This document shows positions 1-6,512 of a DNA stretch of 8,128 nucleotides, one piece after another (the stretch's first letter is position 1; every line of letters begins with the position of its first letter). Location of the stretch: the NCBI GenBank assembly GCA_022728415.1, contig JAIJJM010000083.1, forward strand, positions 1-8,128, read 5' to 3'. Below the pieces are notes generated by a model. That model was not told the DNA's origin, ran no database searches, and saw only the letters and a program-made list of their open reading frames with translations. Position numbers and translations under genes: made by a program. This DNA comes from Collinsella sp. (GTDB lineage: Bacteria; Actinomycetota; Coriobacteriia; Coriobacteriales; Coriobacteriaceae).

Positions 1-241
1 CGACCGGGACGGCATAGCGAATGCTGATCGCGTTGTAGATATCCACCACCGGATCGATGGCCGGCAGGCTCCCCTCTTTCAGCACCCGCTTGCGCAGCGC
101 CTGCGCCGAACAGGGGGTACGTTTCGCCTTCGCGCCGAAGGCGCTGAACGCTTCATCCCATGCCGCCAGGTGCGCTTGCGCCCAGAGCACATCATCCTGC
201 TGCACCGCCAGGCAGGCCTCGGCCAGCGCCTGCTCGGCATC
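1..241 (-). other. Foreign-looking B3/B4 (PheT-type) domain segment fused in frame
   Basis: Codons ~355-434 of the leftmost reading frame match the stand-alone B3/B4 family (the tRNA-editing-type domain of phenylalanyl-tRNA synthetase beta). They show HLAAWDEAFSAFGAK (378-392), then TPCSAQALRKRVL (396-408), then LPAIDPVVDIYNAIS (413-427), the family's most conserved stretch. The segment runs off the window before its end. Codon use flips here: all six Asp codons are GAT, against 23 GAC and 3 GAT in the preceding 354 codons. The wording resembles enterobacterial homologues more than actinobacterial ones (recalled, not searched). The exact breakpoint is unclear and lies in an Ala/Glu-rich stretch around 200-245. 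An assembly or library chimera is more likely than a real gene fusion. Confidence 0.8.
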
Positions 242-1303
242 AAGCTGGGCCTGCGTGACCTCCTCCACAAACACGCGACGGACCTCGACATCGGGCAGGT
301 CGGGACTATCGACCTGCACCTCCTGAATCTCCTTAATAAACTTGGGCGCCACCGGCGCGTGTTGCACGCTCTCGAGCTCCTGCAGGTTGCGCTCGTCGTC
401 GGTCAGGCTCTTAAAGACGGTGTAGTTGTTAATGAGGTTGGTGTACATCTGCACCATGTACTCGTCATCGAACGCCAGCGCCTGCTGTTGCACGTCGATG
501 TTGTAGCCCACCTTGTCGTAGCGCTCCATAAACTGCCACAGCTGATAGCACTTGCGATAGTTGGGGTCCTTCATGATGAGGTTGGTGCGCTGAATGGGGC
601 TGCGGACCGCGCTGCAGCCGTTCATGATCTGGCAGAACGATGCACCGCGCAGCGCCATGACCAGGCGGCGCACGCGGTCGATGCGCATAAAGACGTCCAT
701 GTTGTCGGCGTCGTTCTCGGCAAAGCTCTGGCGGTTCTTGACCGTCATCTCGACGTTGTACTCGATCTCCTCGTACGCGTCGTCGATCTTGCTGTGCATC
801 TTAAAGCGGTTGCGGATCTCGTTGCCCGTCGACCAAAAGATCACGTCGGTACGCTTGTCCACAAACGTCAGCAGGCGCTGAATCAGGTGGTAGATAAAGC
901 GATTCTCGTACAGGTCGTACGTCTCGGCGGTATTGACGTTGAGGATGCGCGTGGGGTGGACGCTGCCGTCCTCGCTCGGCGCCAGGAACTGCGTGTTCTG
1001 GCTCAGGTGACGGACACTGTCGGCGCTGATCTTTTTGGCAAGCGAGACCGGCACCACCTCTTCCTCGGTGGTGATGAAGCGGCGCGGCTTTTCGATAATG
1101 GTGTTGATGGCGTCGAGCGAGTCCTCGATCATGCTGATCCATTCCTCGTCCACCACCTTGACGAGCTCCTCGCGCTGCTGCTCGATCGTAGTGCCCGAGG
1201 CCTGCGCCATCTCAAACAGATAGCGAAAGTAGCGGCTGTCCTCCTGGATGGGCTCCATCTGCTCGGAGAAGCTGGTATAGAGGTCCTGAATGGTCTCGGA
1301 CAT
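1..1303 (-). CDS. DUF2357 (McrC-associated) protein, 3' end replaced by a B3/B4-domain segment; partial at window edge
   Basis: The frame is open from ATG at 1303 to the window edge (434 codons, no stop). The start is chosen for GGAG six bases upstream. Residues 1-~350 read as a soluble, helical DUF2357 protein, the family that partners McrB-type ATPases. Recognisable blocks are YDLYENRF (129-136), the usual D-x-x-ENRF signature, and a charged region around RSPIQRTNL...NYRKCYQLWQF (234-258). The gene follows the AAA+ ATPase by 70 nt on the same strand, which supports a functional pair. No PD-(D/E)xK nuclease motif is visible, but that domain would normally follow the point where the sequence changes. 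From about residue 355 the protein becomes a B3/B4 (PheT-like) domain with a different codon style, entered separately. The DUF2357 identification is from memory of family motifs, without a search. The natural C-terminus is probably not in this window. Confidence 0.75.
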   Translation of the reverse strand, partial: MSETIQDLYTSFSEQMEPIQEDSRYFRYLFEMAQASGTTIEQQREELVKVVDEEWISMIEDSLDAINTIIEKPRRFITTEEEVVPVSLAKKISADSVRHLSQNTQFLAPSEDGSVHPTRILNVNTAETYDLYENRFIYHLIQRLLTFVDKRTDVIFWSTGNEIRNRFKMHSKIDDAYEEIEYNVEMTVKNRQSFAENDADNMDVFMRIDRVRRLVMALRGASFCQIMNGCSAVRSPIQRTNLIMKDPNYRKCYQLWQFMERYDKVGYNIDVQQQALAFDDEYMVQMYTNLINNYTVFKSLTDDERNLQELESVQHAPVAPKFIKEIQEVQVDSPDLPDVEVRRVFVEEVTQAQLDAEQALAEACLAVQQDDVLWAQAHLAAWDEAFSAFGAKAKRTPCSAQALRKRVLKEGSLPAIDPVVDIYNAISIRYAVPV

Positions 1304-1340
1304 GGGTTACTCCATAGGTTGGATCGATCGGAAAGGGGCG

Positions 1341-1361
1341 GGGGCGACGTCACGCCGCCCC
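1341..1361 (-). other. Stem-loop between the ATPase and DUF2357 genes
   Basis: A 21-nt sequence on the minus-strand transcript folds into a nine-base-pair stem (GGGGCGGCG against CGUCGCCCC, one G-U pair) with a UGA triloop. It lies 12 nt after the ATPase stop codon and about 37 nt before the DUF2357 start. No U-tract follows (the next bases are CCGCCCCTTTCC), so it is not a canonical intrinsic terminator. It could be an RNA-processing site, a partial attenuator, or a block to 3' decay that sets the ratio of the two proteins. Confidence 0.5.
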
Positions 1362-1373
1362 ACACTTACACCA

Positions 1374-3062
1374 TTAGTAGAAGTTCTGGATCCGCTGCAG
1401 GTACATGACGGAATCGGGCAGGCCGCCCTCGCCAAAGGTCTTCTCGATGTACTCGATCAGGCCCTTCATCTCGTCGCGCACAAAGCTCACGTTCATGGAC
1501 TCAAACTTCTTGAGCACCTTGCGGGCGATGATGTAGTCCATGCCGCCCAGCTCGGTGCCGCCGCACGCCACGTACACGGGGATAAAGTCGTACATCTGCT
1601 TGATGATACGGTTACCAAAGGCCAGCTTAAAGCGGGTCTGCAGGTACTGGTCCAGCTTGTGCATCTTCTGGAGCAGCTCGTCGTCGATCACGTACTCGAC
1701 CTTGGCCTTCTGGAACAGATACTGCAGGTGGTCGGCCGTCACGTGCACGCGCTCGTGCGGCTCGCACTCAAACGCGTCGGCGCGCTCGTTGAGCTCGATG
1801 GGGATCGCGCGGTCGTACACCTTGTCCGTGATGGTAAAGGTGGAGTCGTTGTTGGCCGTGCCAATGAACCACAGGCTGTCGGGAATGGTGAGCTTGCCGT
1901 CGTGCAGGCCCTTGGGGTCGGCGGCCCACTGGGTGGGGACCAGATCGAGTACCCATTCGTCGTGACTGGGCATCTCGAGCACCGACAGGATCTCGGCAAA
2001 GTAGTACTCCACGCGGGCGAGGTTCATCTCGTCAAGCACGATCATGGACGGGTCCTGGCGCAGGCCCGCCTCGTACACGGCGCGGAGGAACTCGGTCTCG
2101 TTAAAGCGCTTGGAAAACTCGTTAAAGTAGCCCAGTACCTCGGTGCGGTCGCGAAAACTCGGCTGCACCGACACGATGGTCGCGGGGTTGTCCAGGTAGC
2201 GGCTAAAGCTGTAGGGCAGCGACGTCTTACCGGTACCCGAGATGCCCTCCAGGATCAGCAGCTTGGAGGCGGCCATGCCGGCCACAAAGCGGCGGATGAT
2301 CTCGGGCGTGTAGTAGAGCTTCATCTGGCTGCAGGCGAACGCGCGGAAGCTGTCGACAAAGTCCTCCAGCGAGATGGCATCGTCGTAGACCGGCGATTCC
2401 CAGTCGCGGTACTTAAGGTCCACAAGGGACAGCTTGGGGAAGCGGTTGGCCTGAGCGATCTCTTTTTCCTCGGCAAGGGTCTTGGCCTCGACGGTAGCCT
2501 TGGCCATGGCGGCCGCGGCATCCTTGACGCCCTCGCCATCGAGCGCGAGCGACGCGTTGCCCGACACCACGGCAGCCGCGGCGCCCTCGCCCGCGGGTAC
2601 ACCCGTAGCGGCGCCCACCACGTTGCCCACCGTGGGCAGATGGTCGTCGGCAAGAGCCGAGGCACCCACGTACGGAATCTGCTTGGTGCCGCCCATGGCA
2701 TTGACCTTAAGCGCCAGCAGCTTATTCTTCTCGTCCATGAGGTCGAGCACCTGCTTGTTCAGGCGGCCGATCTCGCGGTAGAGCGCCTTGTTGGACGTAT
2801 CGTCGCGATGCAGGCGGCGGTTGATACGGTAACGGTGGACCAGAATGGCCACGATCAGCACGGGAACCGCGATGAGCATGGCAAACAGAATGACCGCGCC
2901 GATCTTGCCCACCAGGTCGAACGTGGTGAAGTAGGTCATAAAGATGTTGAAGTACTCAACCCAGCCAAACACCAGCAGGTTAAGGATAGAGCTCACGACG
3001 GCAACGACGTTGTAGACGACCTTTGCCAGCAGCTCCCAGGCAAATCCCAGAAACTCACTCAC
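1374..3062 (-). CDS. Membrane-anchored McrB-type AAA+ ATPase
   Basis: 562 aa. The start is GTG at 3062, preceded by AGGAGG nine bases upstream, and it overlaps the signal peptidase gene by 8 nt, implying translational coupling. Hydrophobic stretches at about 14-46 and 51-75 suggest two membrane segments. A basic, partly coiled-coil region follows (76-122), then an Ala-rich linker (~125-205). The AAA+ module has Walker A GISGTGKTS (273-281), Walker B MIVLDEMN (340-347) continuing into LARVEYYFAEILS, a sensor-1 region FIGTANNDST (399-408), and a likely arginine finger in YDR (416-418). The pattern DEMNLARVEYYFA is typical of McrB-like motors. McrB itself uses GTP; which nucleotide this one uses cannot be told. 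Its membrane anchor is unusual for McrB relatives, which are usually soluble DNA translocases. The partner is probably the downstream DUF2357 protein. Confident for AAA+ and McrB-like, inferential for role. Confidence 0.88.
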   Translation of the reverse strand: MSEFLGFAWELLAKVVYNVVAVVSSILNLLVFGWVEYFNIFMTYFTTFDLVGKIGAVILFAMLIAVPVLIVAILVHRYRINRRLHRDDTSNKALYREIGRLNKQVLDLMDEKNKLLALKVNAMGGTKQIPYVGASALADDHLPTVGNVVGAATGVPAGEGAAAAVVSGNASLALDGEGVKDAAAAMAKATVEAKTLAEEKEIAQANRFPKLSLVDLKYRDWESPVYDDAISLEDFVDSFRAFACSQMKLYYTPEIIRRFVAGMAASKLLILEGISGTGKTSLPYSFSRYLDNPATIVSVQPSFRDRTEVLGYFNEFSKRFNETEFLRAVYEAGLRQDPSMIVLDEMNLARVEYYFAEILSVLEMPSHDEWVLDLVPTQWAADPKGLHDGKLTIPDSLWFIGTANNDSTFTITDKVYDRAIPIELNERADAFECEPHERVHVTADHLQYLFQKAKVEYVIDDELLQKMHKLDQYLQTRFKLAFGNRIIKQMYDFIPVYVACGGTELGGMDYIIARKVLKKFESMNVSFVRDEMKGLIEYIEKTFGEGGLPDSVMYLQRIQNFY

Positions 3063-3798
3063 CGTCGGTACCCTCCTGCTTGGTCGCGTTCATCGCCGCC
3101 TCGGCCTCGGCCTTCAGACGACGGGCTTCCGCGAGCTTGGCCTCGGCCTGGGCGAGCTGCTCGGCGGCATTATCGGCGGTGACAGTAGTGCCCTTGCCCT
3201 CGGCGTCCACGATGGCAGCCGCGGCGGCCAGGCGGTCCTCCTCGGCCATAGCGCGCTTGAGGTTCATGCCCACCACGATGAGGTGATACACCTGGTAGAT
3301 AAAGAACAGCAGCATGGGCAGCACGATCACAACAAGGAAGCCCATGGAGCTGGACAGGAAGTCCATGACCTTGCCCATCTGCGGCAGCGCGAACACGTAC
3401 TTACCCACGATGTCGCCGTCGCTGATGATGTGCGTATCGGCCACGTCGTTGTTGTCGCCCTTGGTGGTAAAGCTGCGCATGCCGTTGACCTCGTCGATCG
3501 CGGCGATACGGTGCGTGTTGAGCGCGTACTCGTTGTCGATGATGGTGTGGAACGTCACGATGTCGCCCACCTCGAGCTTTGAGGTGTCGCACTTTTGGAT
3601 GATGATGAGGTCGCCCTTGTTAAACGTGGGCGCCATGGAGTCGGACTGCACGGCGAGCGGGGTGAAGCCAGCGATGTCGGAGACGCTGCCGTCCTCGTGC
3701 GTGGCGAGCGTGGTAAACGCATACAAGGCCGCCACCAGGATGATGATCCACATGACGACGCTCAGCGCGATGGATGCGACTTTTTTAACAGATTGCAT
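3055..3798 (-). CDS. sipW: SipW/ER-type signal peptidase I with coiled-coil tail
   Basis: 247 aa, with SD AAGGGA just upstream of the ATG. It cleaves signal peptides at the outer face of the cytoplasmic membrane. There is one membrane segment at about 8-32 and a second at about 151-178. The catalytic serine is Ser54 in QSDSMAPTF. The general base is His96 in LNTHRI, in place of the lysine of ordinary bacterial LepB, which marks the SipW/archaeal/ER type. The conserved TKGDNND box is at 112-118. SipW enzymes process a small set of dedicated substrates such as TasA in Bacillus, and four candidate substrates are encoded just upstream. The tail beyond the second membrane segment (181-247), presumably cytoplasmic, is a long Ala/Glu/Lys/Leu-rich probable coiled coil, more than the family needs, and could dock the ATPase encoded by the overlapping gene. 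The last 8 nt overlap that gene. Confidence 0.93.
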   Translation of the reverse strand: MQSVKKVASIALSVVMWIIILVAALYAFTTLATHEDGSVSDIAGFTPLAVQSDSMAPTFNKGDLIIIQKCDTSKLEVGDIVTFHTIIDNEYALNTHRIAAIDEVNGMRSFTTKGDNNDVADTHIISDGDIVGKYVFALPQMGKVMDFLSSSMGFLVVIVLPMLLFFIYQVYHLIVVGMNLKRAMAEEDRLAAAAAIVDAEGKGTTVTADNAAEQLAQAEAKLAEARRLKAEAEAAMNATKQEGTDGE

Positions 3799-3833
3799 GA
3801 TGTCCCTTACTACCGTGTCTGACTGGGTCGTGT

Positions 3834-3849
3834 GCGGCCCGGTGGCCGC
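3834..3849 (-). other. Short GC hairpin upstream of the signal peptidase gene
   Basis: A perfect six-base-pair inverted repeat (GCGGCC, 4-nt loop, GGCCGC) sits in the 60-nt gap between the fourth exported-protein gene and the peptidase gene, 10 nt past the stop codon. No U-tract follows. It may tune expression of the enzymes relative to the substrates, or be a chance fold in GC-rich DNA. Confidence 0.35.
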
Positions 3850-3858
3850 CGTGCGTAT

Positions 3859-4662
3859 CTACTGTTCCTCGATGCCCTCAAAGCGCATCGAAACCGAATA
3901 GTTAGCTCCCTTTAGCATATTAGTGCAATTTGGGTCCGTTCCCTCGAGCCATATGCGAACGGTTACCGGCTTATCCGTATCTTTTATCAGGTCGAACATA
4001 TCGCTGGCCGCGGTGGCAGCGCCCGAGTCGAGCCCAAAGACCGTGACAGAACCCGATGAGCCGCCACCCCCGTTGGGGTTGTAGACCCAGGTGTGGCCGT
4101 CGGCGGTAAAGCTCATGCGCATGGCGCTGGCCATGCCCTGCGTGTCGGAGCTAAACCGCGTGCCGGATGCGCCGTTGTCGCCGTCCTGGCCGGTCAGGCG
4201 CACGCGCAGGTCCGTGCTGCTCATAAAGTGCAGCGTGAACTCCAGGTAGGCGCCGGTGGCGGGATCGGCGGTGGAACCATCCTCGAAGGTAAAGGTCTGG
4301 TAGTCGCTCGTGGTGACGGGTTTGAGCTTGGATGCGTCGATGTCCACGCCCTTTTCGCTGGCGATGCGCGCCGAGATCTGGTCGAAGCCCAGGCTGTGGA
4401 CGTACTCGTCGAACGTAGCATGCTCGTCCAGGTCAAAGCGCAGCGAACCGTCGGCGTTGGCGTCGATCATGAGCATGCGGGTTTTGGCGCTATCGGCGAT
4501 GGAGAACCAGGCAAAGGTTGCCATGGCTATCGCTACCAGGGCAAACAGGACCAGCACCACGGTGGTGGTAAGTTTGCGGCGCAGGTCGGTGTCGGCGGGC
4601 GCGGCGGCGTTGGGCTTGCCGATGGCGGGCGTGCAGTTGGCGGCGGGTTGCTTACACGCCAT
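3859..4662 (-). CDS. SipW-type exported surface protein (fourth paralogue)
   Basis: 267 aa. The ATG lies 2 nt after the preceding stop codon, with GGTGAG overlapping the end of that gene, so translation is probably coupled. A short cytoplasmic N-terminus is followed by a hydrophobic segment (~32-50) ending in ATFAWFS (48-54), the SipW-dependent signal pattern, so cleavage is expected close to that point. The mature part is beta-rich, acidic and low in cysteine. A Gly/Ser run (198-205) separates it from a C-terminal block VRIWLEGTDPNC (235-246) shared with the other three paralogues. Only one of the two motif cysteines is kept. No sortase motif or C-terminal anchor is visible. By position it is a likely substrate of the downstream peptidase. 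Codons near the 3' end (about 3880-3995) are unusually AT-rich for this window. The camelysin/TasA-like role is inferred from the signal motif and context. Confidence 0.85.
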   Translation of the reverse strand: MACKQPAANCTPAIGKPNAAAPADTDLRRKLTTTVVLVLFALVAIAMATFAWFSIADSAKTRMLMIDANADGSLRFDLDEHATFDEYVHSLGFDQISARIASEKGVDIDASKLKPVTTSDYQTFTFEDGSTADPATGAYLEFTLHFMSSTDLRVRLTGQDGDNGASGTRFSSDTQGMASAMRMSFTADGHTWVYNPNGGGGSSGSVTVFGLDSGAATAASDMFDLIKDTDKPVTVRIWLEGTDPNCTNMLKGANYSVSMRFEGIEEQ

Positions 4663-4664
4663 GG

Positions 4665-5651
4665 CTACTCACCGTCCAAGGTCGCAAAGAGGGCCAGGTG
4701 CAGGGTGCCTGGGTCTTGATGCAGGTAGTCGGCGCTATCGGGGTCGGTGCCCTCGATGTAGTAATAGATATCCAGACGATAGGTCTGGCCCAGCGCCAGC
4801 GTGGCGAGCGAGTTTTGCGGGCGCTCGGCCGTCTCGCTCGTGTCCAGCGTAAAGGTGGCCGGGTCCTGTGTCACGTTGGCACCGCAGGCAAGTTGGCCGT
4901 TTTGCCAGCCCAGGAGCATGCCCTCGGTGTAGCCGGCAAGGCCAGCCGGGACGGTCATGGGATGCTCGCCGCGATGGCCGCTGTCGGAACTGTCGAGCTC
5001 AAAGATGTTGGTGGCGAGCACCTGGCTGCCGCTCGAGATCTTGATGCCCACGCGGGCCGCGCGCAGCAGCTCGGCGTCGGCACCCTGTGGAACCAGCGAC
5101 TCGGCCAGATACAGGCTCACCTTGCCCTTAACCTTGTTGGCGCCCGTGCCCGTGATGGTGGGACGCAGGTCGATCCAGCCGTGATAAAACGCGGAGCCGT
5201 TGTCTTTTGACTGCTCAAATACCGTGGCATCACCGTTGGAATTGTTCTGCGCGCAGGCAGCAAAGCCGTTGAGGTCAAAAGTCGAGACCGGGTAGAGCGT
5301 CACGGCGCCGTTCGCGGTGGAGGCCAGAGATGCATCGCCTTGCTGCGACCAGCTGCCGGCATCGGCGTCGCCCAGCTCCAATACCAGCTTGGACGTGTCG
5401 CTGTGCACGCTCACCGAGTTGGTGTTGACCTTCATGTTGCTGGTGAACCAGGCATAGGTTGCGGCACTCAGCGTGGCGGCGAGTGCCACCATGACGAGCA
5501 CGATGTAGGCATGCGCGCGGCGATCGTGGCGGCGGGCGGCGACACCCTCGAGGCGTGCACGCTCGGCGGACGAGCTGGAGGGGGCTGCGGGGCCCGTGCT
5601 CTGGGTTTTGGCCTTGCGGTTATTTGCTGGCATGTGCTTCTGATCTTCCAT
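4665..5651 (-). CDS. SipW-type exported surface protein (third paralogue)
   Basis: 328 aa from the ATG at 5651, chosen for AAGGGG nine bases upstream. Longer upstream readings run through the previous gene, and ATG 5633 has only a weak SD. The cytoplasmic N-terminal extension (1-47) is polar, rich in Ser/Ala then Arg, and longer than in the siblings. The membrane segment is ~49-66, ending in ATYAWFTS (64-71), the presumed SipW processing region. The mature part carries LYPVSTFDL (119-127), nearly identical to a block in the preceding gene's product, and a hydrophobic core block ELLRAARVGIKIS (194-206). The C-terminal block is YYYIEGTDPDS (296-306), where both motif cysteines have become Thr and Ser. 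No wall-anchor motif is seen. Probably an extracellular fibre or matrix component; the function is inferred. Confidence 0.87.
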   Translation of the reverse strand: MEDQKHMPANNRKAKTQSTGPAAPSSSSAERARLEGVAARRHDRRAHAYIVLVMVALAATLSAATYAWFTSNMKVNTNSVSVHSDTSKLVLELGDADAGSWSQQGDASLASTANGAVTLYPVSTFDLNGFAACAQNNSNGDATVFEQSKDNGSAFYHGWIDLRPTITGTGANKVKGKVSLYLAESLVPQGADAELLRAARVGIKISSGSQVLATNIFELDSSDSGHRGEHPMTVPAGLAGYTEGMLLGWQNGQLACGANVTQDPATFTLDTSETAERPQNSLATLALGQTYRLDIYYYIEGTDPDSADYLHQDPGTLHLALFATLDGE

Positions 5652-5664
5652 GTCGCTCGTCCCC

Positions 5665-6501
5665 TTATGCCTTGGCCGCGGCAAAGGCGAGCTGCAGCAC
5701 CACATCGCGGGCCTGAGCCTCATCGATGCATTGGGCGTCGCAACCTTCCATGTACACAACGTAGCGAACGCTTGCCACCTCGTTGGCGGCCAGCGTGCAG
5801 ATGGGCGTGGCACCCGCGCGCGCCGTGGGCGTGTCACCGGTGCCGTCCATGCTGTAGGCGCTTATGGAGCGCGCAGGGTCGGAGGCGTAGGTCCAGCCCG
5901 AGGCGCCGCCCGCTACGACCACGCCGTCTTGCGCCGTGGTGCGCCTGCTGGTGGCGCCCGCGGTATTGCCTAGGTCGTCGCAGGTAAAGATATGCGTCTG
6001 CGTACCCGACTGGGTCGTGATGACCAGGCCCAGGCGCAGCGCGGCCAGCAGCTGCGGATCGCTCGTCACGCTCATCTGGCCCTGATACAGGTACACGTTG
6101 AGGGCGCCATCACTGCCTTTAAGGTACAGCGTGCCAGTGAGGGCATAGTCGTCCAGCTGCGCGGTGCAATCGGAGTAGTCGGTCGTGATACCCGCGGCAT
6201 TTTGGAACGTGCCGCGCCAAAAACGGGAAAGATCGGCCGTCGAGATGGGATAGAGCGTCTTGTCGGCAGCGGCAAGCGTTGCCGTTGTGTCCCATGGTCC
6301 GTTGGCCGAAAGGCCAATCTGCAGGTCGGAGCCCTCGTCGCTTACCGTGCGCGCCACGGGTGTCACGTTGGTGTAACGCGAGTTACTAAACCAGGCGTAG
6401 GTGGCGGCGCTCAGGGCGGCAACCAGCACGAGCATCCATGCGGCAGCGGCAACCATGCGACGGCGCGAGCTTAGGATGTCTCTGATGTTCGACGTACTCA
6501 T
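5665..6501 (-). CDS. SipW-type exported surface protein (second paralogue)
   Basis: 278 aa from the ATG at 6501, with AAGGGGG eight bases upstream. The preceding gene's TAA stop lies 11 nt before it, which rules out longer starts as likely translation. A basic N-terminus (SSRRRM) leads to a membrane segment (~17-34) ending in ATYAWFSN (33-40). The mature region has LYPISTADL (83-91), TLYLKG (124-129), a core block LLAALRLGLVIT (151-162), and a C-terminal VVYMEGCDAQC (248-258) with the paired cysteines intact. Further cysteines at 112, 174 and 235 could form disulfides outside the cell. Closest in the window to the third paralogue by the shared LYP[VI]ST block. It lacks LPxTG-like or other anchors. 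Likely processed by the SipW-like peptidase encoded further down the same transcript; no direct evidence of a precise function. Confidence 0.87.
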   Translation of the reverse strand: MSTSNIRDILSSRRRMVAAAAWMLVLVAALSAATYAWFSNSRYTNVTPVARTVSDEGSDLQIGLSANGPWDTTATLAAADKTLYPISTADLSRFWRGTFQNAAGITTDYSDCTAQLDDYALTGTLYLKGSDGALNVYLYQGQMSVTSDPQLLAALRLGLVITTQSGTQTHIFTCDDLGNTAGATSRRTTAQDGVVVAGGASGWTYASDPARSISAYSMDGTGDTPTARAGATPICTLAANEVASVRYVVYMEGCDAQCIDEAQARDVVLQLAFAAAKA

Positions 6502-6512
6502 CCCTGGCCCCC

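Noticed and set aside
170..3182. Two very long plus-strand open frames (170-1408 and 1290-3182, up to 630 codons).
   Set aside because: They lie opposite the DUF2357 and ATPase genes. Their products are His/Val/Leu/Asp-rich antisense artefacts typical of GC-rich DNA, with no motifs, while the minus strand has clear families and SD sites.
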